Assembly: GCA_007120385.1 (NCBI GenBank)
Contig: SKNT01000097.1
Location: 1-50,011 of the forward strand
Direction: 5' to 3'
Source: Balneolales bacterium
Lineage (GTDB): Bacteria; Bacteroidota; Rhodothermia; Balneolales; Natronogracilivirgulaceae
Length of the DNA stretch: 50,011 bases
Shown here: one piece after another, positions 46,868 to 50,011 of the stretch
How positions within the stretch are numbered: the first letter of the stretch is position 1
Layout: each line of letters starts with the position of its first letter
The notes under the pieces: generated by a model
Told to the model about the DNA's origin: nothing
The model's input: the letters and a program-made list of their open reading frames with translations, nothing else
Database searches by the model: none
Translations under genes and position numbers: made by a program

Positions 46868-48337
46868 TTATTCGAGTGGTCTTGCAGACCGTTTGATCAG
46901 TTTCGTGTAGAAGAAAATCATTTCATGGTAATTGTGTTTGGACAGTCGTTCATTAGTCCCATGAACCCGGTCCAGGTCACTTTCATCAGCACGAAGGGGA
47001 AGAAACCTGTATATGTTATTTGTGAGGGCCGCGTAGTGGCGGGCATCCGTTGCGCCAACCATAAGTGTAGGTGCAACTACAACTTCTGGGAATACATTCT
47101 TGATGGTTTTTCTGAGAACCCTGTACGAGGGTTGCTCTACATCTGACACGAGCGACGGATTAATGGATCCGTTCAATTCCCTTATTCCAATTCTGGGATC
47201 ATTGATAGCCTTACGAACATGCTCCTTGACGCTTTCGATCGAGTCGTTTGGATGGATCCTGAAATTGACAATGGCTCTGGCCTGGGTTGGCAGCACATTT
47301 TCCTTGATTCCGGATTCAAAAATTGTTGTAGCAATGGTTGTACTCATTGCGGCCTTTGTGGCTGGCATCCGGTCCAGTTCTCTTTTTATAAAACCGCCAA
47401 ACAGCCACAAGTTCGCCATGACAATGCGATAAAGCAGTGGCATTTGGGGACCAATCGCCTCCATGGTTCGTTTCACCAAACCATCGACCTTTCCCTTGAT
47501 GGGGTTATTTTCAAGTTTATGAACAGCTTCACTCAGGATCGCTATGGAAGTCAACCCTTGCGGCACGGAGGAATGGCCACCCTCTGCCATTGCAGAAAGT
47601 TCAAGACTCAGATATCCTTTTTCTGCCACTGCCACTAGAGCAACCGGGTTGGGCAGATCCGGTAGGATATCATGGACTATGGGCGTGCCCTCATCCAGCA
47701 AAAACTCCAGCTCCACATTTCTTTCCTGCAGTAATTTTCCGATAGCGAAGGCACCAAGATGTCCGTCAACTTCCTCATCGTGGCCGAAGCCAAGATATAT
47801 TGTGCGCTCAGGCTCAAAACCGGTTTCAAGAAGATGCTCCACGGCTTCCATGATTGCCAGCACTCCACCCTGGACATCCATCGCACCTCTGCCCCATATG
47901 AATCCATCGGAAATTTTTCCTTCAAACGGTGGGTGTTTCCAATCTTTTTCCGTTCCGGGCTCAATGGGTACAACATCGATGTGACAGGTGTACATAACCG
48001 GTTTCAATTCCGGATTCTTGCCATGCCAGGTGTAGAGCAGGCTGTACTCATTGATGATCTCTTTGCTGAGTTTTCTGTGAATATTTGGAAATGCGCTATC
48101 AAGAAAACGATGCATCTTCAGAAATGCATCTTCATTAAAATCATTTGAGCCTTGAGTGGAGATGGTTTCAAAGCTAATGGCTACACTAAGGCGTTCAGCG
48201 GCTTCATCGATATCAAGATCACCAGGAATGACTTGGTTTTTTTCCCCATGATGCCTTGTGTACCTGAGTGTTCTGATCAGCAGCACAGCTATGAGCAGTA
48301 GGAAGAGGAAACCAACAGCGGCTAACGTAATTATCAT
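46868..48337 (-). CDS. Membrane-anchored M20 family metallopeptidase (CPS1/PM20D1-like)
   Basis: A 489-residue zinc peptidase with one N-terminal transmembrane helix (TLAAVGFLFLLLIAVLLI). Metal ligands are seen in TCHIDVVP, WGRGAMDVQGG, GHDEEVDG with the catalytic Glu pair, VGATDARHY and the C-terminal KHNYHEMIF. The dimerisation domain lies between them. The best family resemblance is to carboxypeptidase S and PM20D1, which hydrolyse or form N-acyl amino acids. It is followed closely by the PIG-L deacetylase gene. Confidence 0.88.
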   Translation of the reverse strand: MIITLAAVGFLFLLLIAVLLIRTLRYTRHHGEKNQVIPGDLDIDEAAERLSVAISFETISTQGSNDFNEDAFLKMHRFLDSAFPNIHRKLSKEIINEYSLLYTWHGKNPELKPVMYTCHIDVVPIEPGTEKDWKHPPFEGKISDGFIWGRGAMDVQGGVLAIMEAVEHLLETGFEPERTIYLGFGHDEEVDGHLGAFAIGKLLQERNVELEFLLDEGTPIVHDILPDLPNPVALVAVAEKGYLSLELSAMAEGGHSSVPQGLTSIAILSEAVHKLENNPIKGKVDGLVKRTMEAIGPQMPLLYRIVMANLWLFGGFIKRELDRMPATKAAMSTTIATTIFESGIKENVLPTQARAIVNFRIHPNDSIESVKEHVRKAINDPRIGIRELNGSINPSLVSDVEQPSYRVLRKTIKNVFPEVVVAPTLMVGATDARHYAALTNNIYRFLPLRADESDLDRVHGTNERLSKHNYHEMIFFYTKLIKRSARPLE

Positions 48338-48423
48338 ACAAATAGAACTGCTTCAATACGCAGCGGACAAGGTAAAGGTAAGCAATCAGTATTCTGAATG
48401 GCAGGAAGTTACACATTTAAAAC

Positions 48424-48447
48424 AAAAAAGAACGCAGGTAGTTCCCT
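48424..48447 (-). terminator. Candidate terminator of the cspA transcript
   Basis: On the minus strand AGGGAAC pairs with GTTCTTT, with two G-U pairs, around a seven-base loop; the second arm merges into the T tract (plus-strand A run 48424-48429). It would end a transcript from the cspA promoter about 184 bases after the cspA stop and before the M20 gene. Confidence 0.4.
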
Positions 48448-48504
48448 GAAAAATACAGACTTCTCCCTCATACTCAAAGTATATGCGGTATGCGAAGCAT
48501 AATA

Positions 48505-48565
48505 GTTCTGAGTTAAAGCTGGAAAAGCGGATGCAAGGATGCACCAGCTTTTTGCTGTTCAGAAC
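48505..48565. other. Long two-part stem-loop downstream of cspA
   Basis: GTTCTGA (48505-48511) pairs with TCAGAAC (48559-48565), and inside it AAAGCTGG (48515-48522) pairs with CCAGCTTT (48544-48551). The 21-base loop contains a direct repeat GATGCA. The symmetry is too long to be casual. It lies 43 bases beyond the cspA stop codon on that transcript. No coding frame is evident in 48338-48607. Confidence 0.55.
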
Positions 48566-48607
48566 ATATTAAAGAAATTGCAAGGCGGCAGTGCTGCCTG
48601 TTAGTAA

Positions 48608-48820
48608 TTACAGCTTGATTACTTCTTTTGCCTGTAATCCTTTGTCACTTTCAGCAACAGTGAATTCCACTTTTTCACCTTCATTCAAAACACGATACCC
48701 TTCCGCTTGAATTTCGCTGAAATGCACAAACAAGTCTTCGCCACTATCCCGGCTGATGAAACCATAACCTTTGGCACCGTTAAACCACTTTACGACACCG
48801 GATTCACGTTCTTCTGACAT
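48608..48820 (-). CDS. cspA: Cold-shock domain protein
   Basis: A 70-residue single cold-shock domain, the normal length for a CspA-type RNA chaperone that melts secondary structure in mRNA. RNP1 is KGYGFI and RNP2 is DLFVHF, both intact, with GVVKWFNGAKG at the start. A strong AAGGAG ribosome binding site (minus strand, 48837-48832) lies 11 bases before the ATG. The leader of about 98 nt is consistent with the long regulatory leaders of cold-shock genes. Whether this paralogue is cold-inducible cannot be read from sequence. Confidence 0.96.
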   Translation of the reverse strand: MSEERESGVVKWFNGAKGYGFISRDSGEDLFVHFSEIQAEGYRVLNEGEKVEFTVAESDKGLQAKEVIKL

Positions 48821-48924
48821 AACTTCTAAAACTCCTTAGTTATTAAATATTGCATCACAAGCATGCGATTAATCAGCTCCCGGCTCTTATAAAGCACAGT
48901 GTCTGACAAAAGATGCCATTAGTG

Positions 48925-48953
48925 ATTATAACTTTTTCTAAACAGATTAGCAA
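48925..48953 (-). promoter_or_regulatory. Predicted promoter of cspA
   Basis: On the minus strand TTGCTA (48953-48948) and a perfect TATAAT (48930-48925) are separated by 17 bases. Initiation near 48918 gives a leader of about 98 nt. The site lies right after the stop of the sigma-70-like gene, so cspA has its own promoter and need not be read from that gene. Confidence 0.6.
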
Positions 48954-48974
48954 TGAAATTGAAAAAAGTTGTAA

Positions 48975-49535
48975 TTATTTGTTTTTCTCCACACATCGCT
49001 GCAATTCTTGCATAATTCTGGTCTTTAGCGTTCTCGTTTTGGCATATGAGAAATTGAACCTTTCTGAAATTTCAAGAAGGTTCACCGATGAGGCAGAAAA
49101 GAATGTCAAGATAAAACTTCGGTTTGTGTCGTTAAGTTGTTGCAGGCACTTTTTCAACTGCTTCTGCTTTTCCTCATCAATAAGCTTTTCGAGTTGATGT
49201 GCGGGTTCAGGAAGAAAGTTTTCAGTAAGGGATGGGTCCAGGTCAGATCTTTGCTCTATTTTTTTAAATCTCAGGTATTCATTCCTGGATGCGGTGAGAA
49301 AATATTTAAAAATGGATTTTCTGTCCGAGATCCTGTCGTTGCGAATCATCTCAAATACATCTGAAAAAGCCTGATAGGCACATTCTTCGGCAATGCTTTC
49401 TGGGGCGCCCATTCTTACTCTTAGATAGAGAATGACCCTTTTCATCAACTCAGATGACAAGTAATCAACTGCCGCTCTGTCGTCACGCAGAATGGCGTCA
49501 ATCAAGCCGGAATAATCGGACGTTACGGAAGACAA
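48975..49535 (-). CDS. Sigma-70 family regulator (ECF-like)
   Basis: A 186-residue protein with sigma region 2-like (AEECAYQAFSDVFEMI, KSIFKYFLTASRNEYLRFKK) and region 4-like (LQQLNDTNRSFILTFF, then LLEISERFNFSYAKTRTLKTRIMQ) parts joined by a charged linker. The match is weaker than for the factor at 38984. The start appears to be TTG at 49535, with AAGGAA 10 bases before it; no ATG fits. No anti-sigma gene is adjacent on either side, so it may be controlled at transcription. Confidence 0.8.
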   Translation of the reverse strand: MSSVTSDYSGLIDAILRDDRAAVDYLSSELMKRVILYLRVRMGAPESIAEECAYQAFSDVFEMIRNDRISDRKSIFKYFLTASRNEYLRFKKIEQRSDLDPSLTENFLPEPAHQLEKLIDEEKQKQLKKCLQQLNDTNRSFILTFFSASSVNLLEISERFNFSYAKTRTLKTRIMQELQRCVEKNK

Positions 49536-49892
49536 TGTATTGTTATTCCTTGTGTTGTATCGTTTTTACAATGGTAACCTGAACCTAAGCACGAGTCGCA
49601 ATTTATCCAAAGTTACTTTCTAATTTCAAATTTTTCAGAGAAACTCTAAAAAAAAACGCAATTCAAGTATTTTTTACTTTGTGAAAAGTACAATTTGTGT
49701 ATTATATTATTAAAGGTTTTTAATATATGGTATGTGTCACTTTCATATTAGTTTTATCAGATTTTTCTAAATGCAAAATAGTTTGTAACAAATGATGTAT
49801 TAATTACTCCTATGAATGTAGGGGTAAAATGTGTCCTGCACATAGTATAACAGTATCAATACGACAATGAACATTAACTTCGAGGTTTAGCC
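49536..49892. other. AT-rich divergent intergenic region
   Basis: A 357-base gap between the sigma-70-like gene and a divergent lipoprotein gene. It is markedly AT-rich, with a run of A (49649-49657) and several T tracts. I see no coding frame or RNA gene. Curvature and several regulator sites are likely but unproven. Confidence 0.5.
49829..49843. promoter_or_regulatory. Possible operator near the lipoprotein gene
   Basis: The inverted repeat ATGTG-N5-CACAT is three bases before a -10-like TATAAC (49847-49852) and about 50 bases before the lipoprotein ATG. Its position fits an operator or activator site overlapping the promoter. No -35 match is present, which would suit an alternative sigma factor or an activated promoter. 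Low confidence. Confidence 0.3.
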
Positions 49893-50011
49893 ATGAAACA
49901 TTTCAAGAACATCTCCCTTATCGCAGCTCTCAGCTTTGCTTTTATCCTGTCGTCTTGCAGCGGCATCACCGGTGCCAACGACGTCTCCGACGAACTGTTG
50001 CTCCAGGCCGA
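49893..50011 (+). CDS. Predicted lipoprotein, N-terminal fragment
   Basis: Thirty-nine codons are present before the right edge. MKHFKNISLIAALSFAFILS is a lipoprotein signal peptide with lipobox ILSS-Cys22, then SGITGANDVSDELLLQA begins the mature protein. It is exported and lipid-anchored; the domain that follows is outside the window, so no function can be given. It is divergent from the sigma-70-like regulator, which may control it. Confidence 0.75.
   Translation, partial: MKHFKNISLIAALSFAFILSSCSGITGANDVSDELLLQA

Overview
The window is a mostly housekeeping stretch of chromosome from a Gram-negative, diderm bacterium of the Bacteroidota/Balneolota (FCB) type. This rests on an LpxH-like lipid A enzyme, several outer-membrane beta-barrel proteins with signal peptides, a parA-parB-DUF5683 gene run, an atpD-atpC pair separated from the other ATP synthase genes, and DUF6588- and DUF481-like families common in that group. 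The assignment to Balneolota is inference; there is no rRNA or tRNA here.

Layout. 1-4646 (minus): a lipid/ribosome operon yceD-rpmF-plsX-fabH-fabD-fabG, followed by acpP, which has its own promoter and leaves the window. 4709-7635 (minus): pfkA, pgi and a deoxynucleoside kinase in a tight operon. 7780-11995 (plus): polyprenyl diphosphate synthase, lpxH and a class A penicillin-binding protein, all feeding the cell envelope. 12032-13975 (minus): atpD-atpC. 14268-20864 (plus): rsmB, valS and a UvrD/PcrA helicase. 20926-22050 (minus): a site-2 protease with CBS domains. 22304-28957 (plus): an outer-membrane barrel, lon, rsgA and a DUF6588 protein. 28991-31831 (minus): polA. 32033-33262 (plus): a PP2C (RsbU/SpoIIE type) phosphatase. 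33711-39613 (minus): ECF sigma factor, anti-sigma-like protein, parA, parB, DUF5683, LOG family protein and a TPR protein. 39894-42621: divergent uvrC and an RluA-type pseudouridine synthase. 42643-45008 (minus): a thioredoxin-like lipoprotein translationally coupled to DsbD. 45203-48820 (minus): a DUF481-like barrel, a PIG-L deacetylase/M20 peptidase pair and cspA. 48975-50011: a sigma-70-like regulator, an AT-rich intergenic region and the start of a lipoprotein gene.

The most unusual object lies at about 33223-33629. It is a roughly 407-bp, internally deleted group II intron on the minus strand. The 5' end of domain I, two pieces of the reverse transcriptase, a decayed domain V and domain VI are all still recognisable. 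It sits a few bases past a strong rho-independent terminator, the preference known for class C introns, and it supplies the last codons and the stop codon of the neighbouring PP2C phosphatase. The site before insertion can be reconstructed. A second item is the cspA transcription unit, with a well-formed promoter, a leader of about 98 nt and a long structured 3' region ending in a candidate terminator. I found no clearly new defence system, CRISPR array or complete mobile element.
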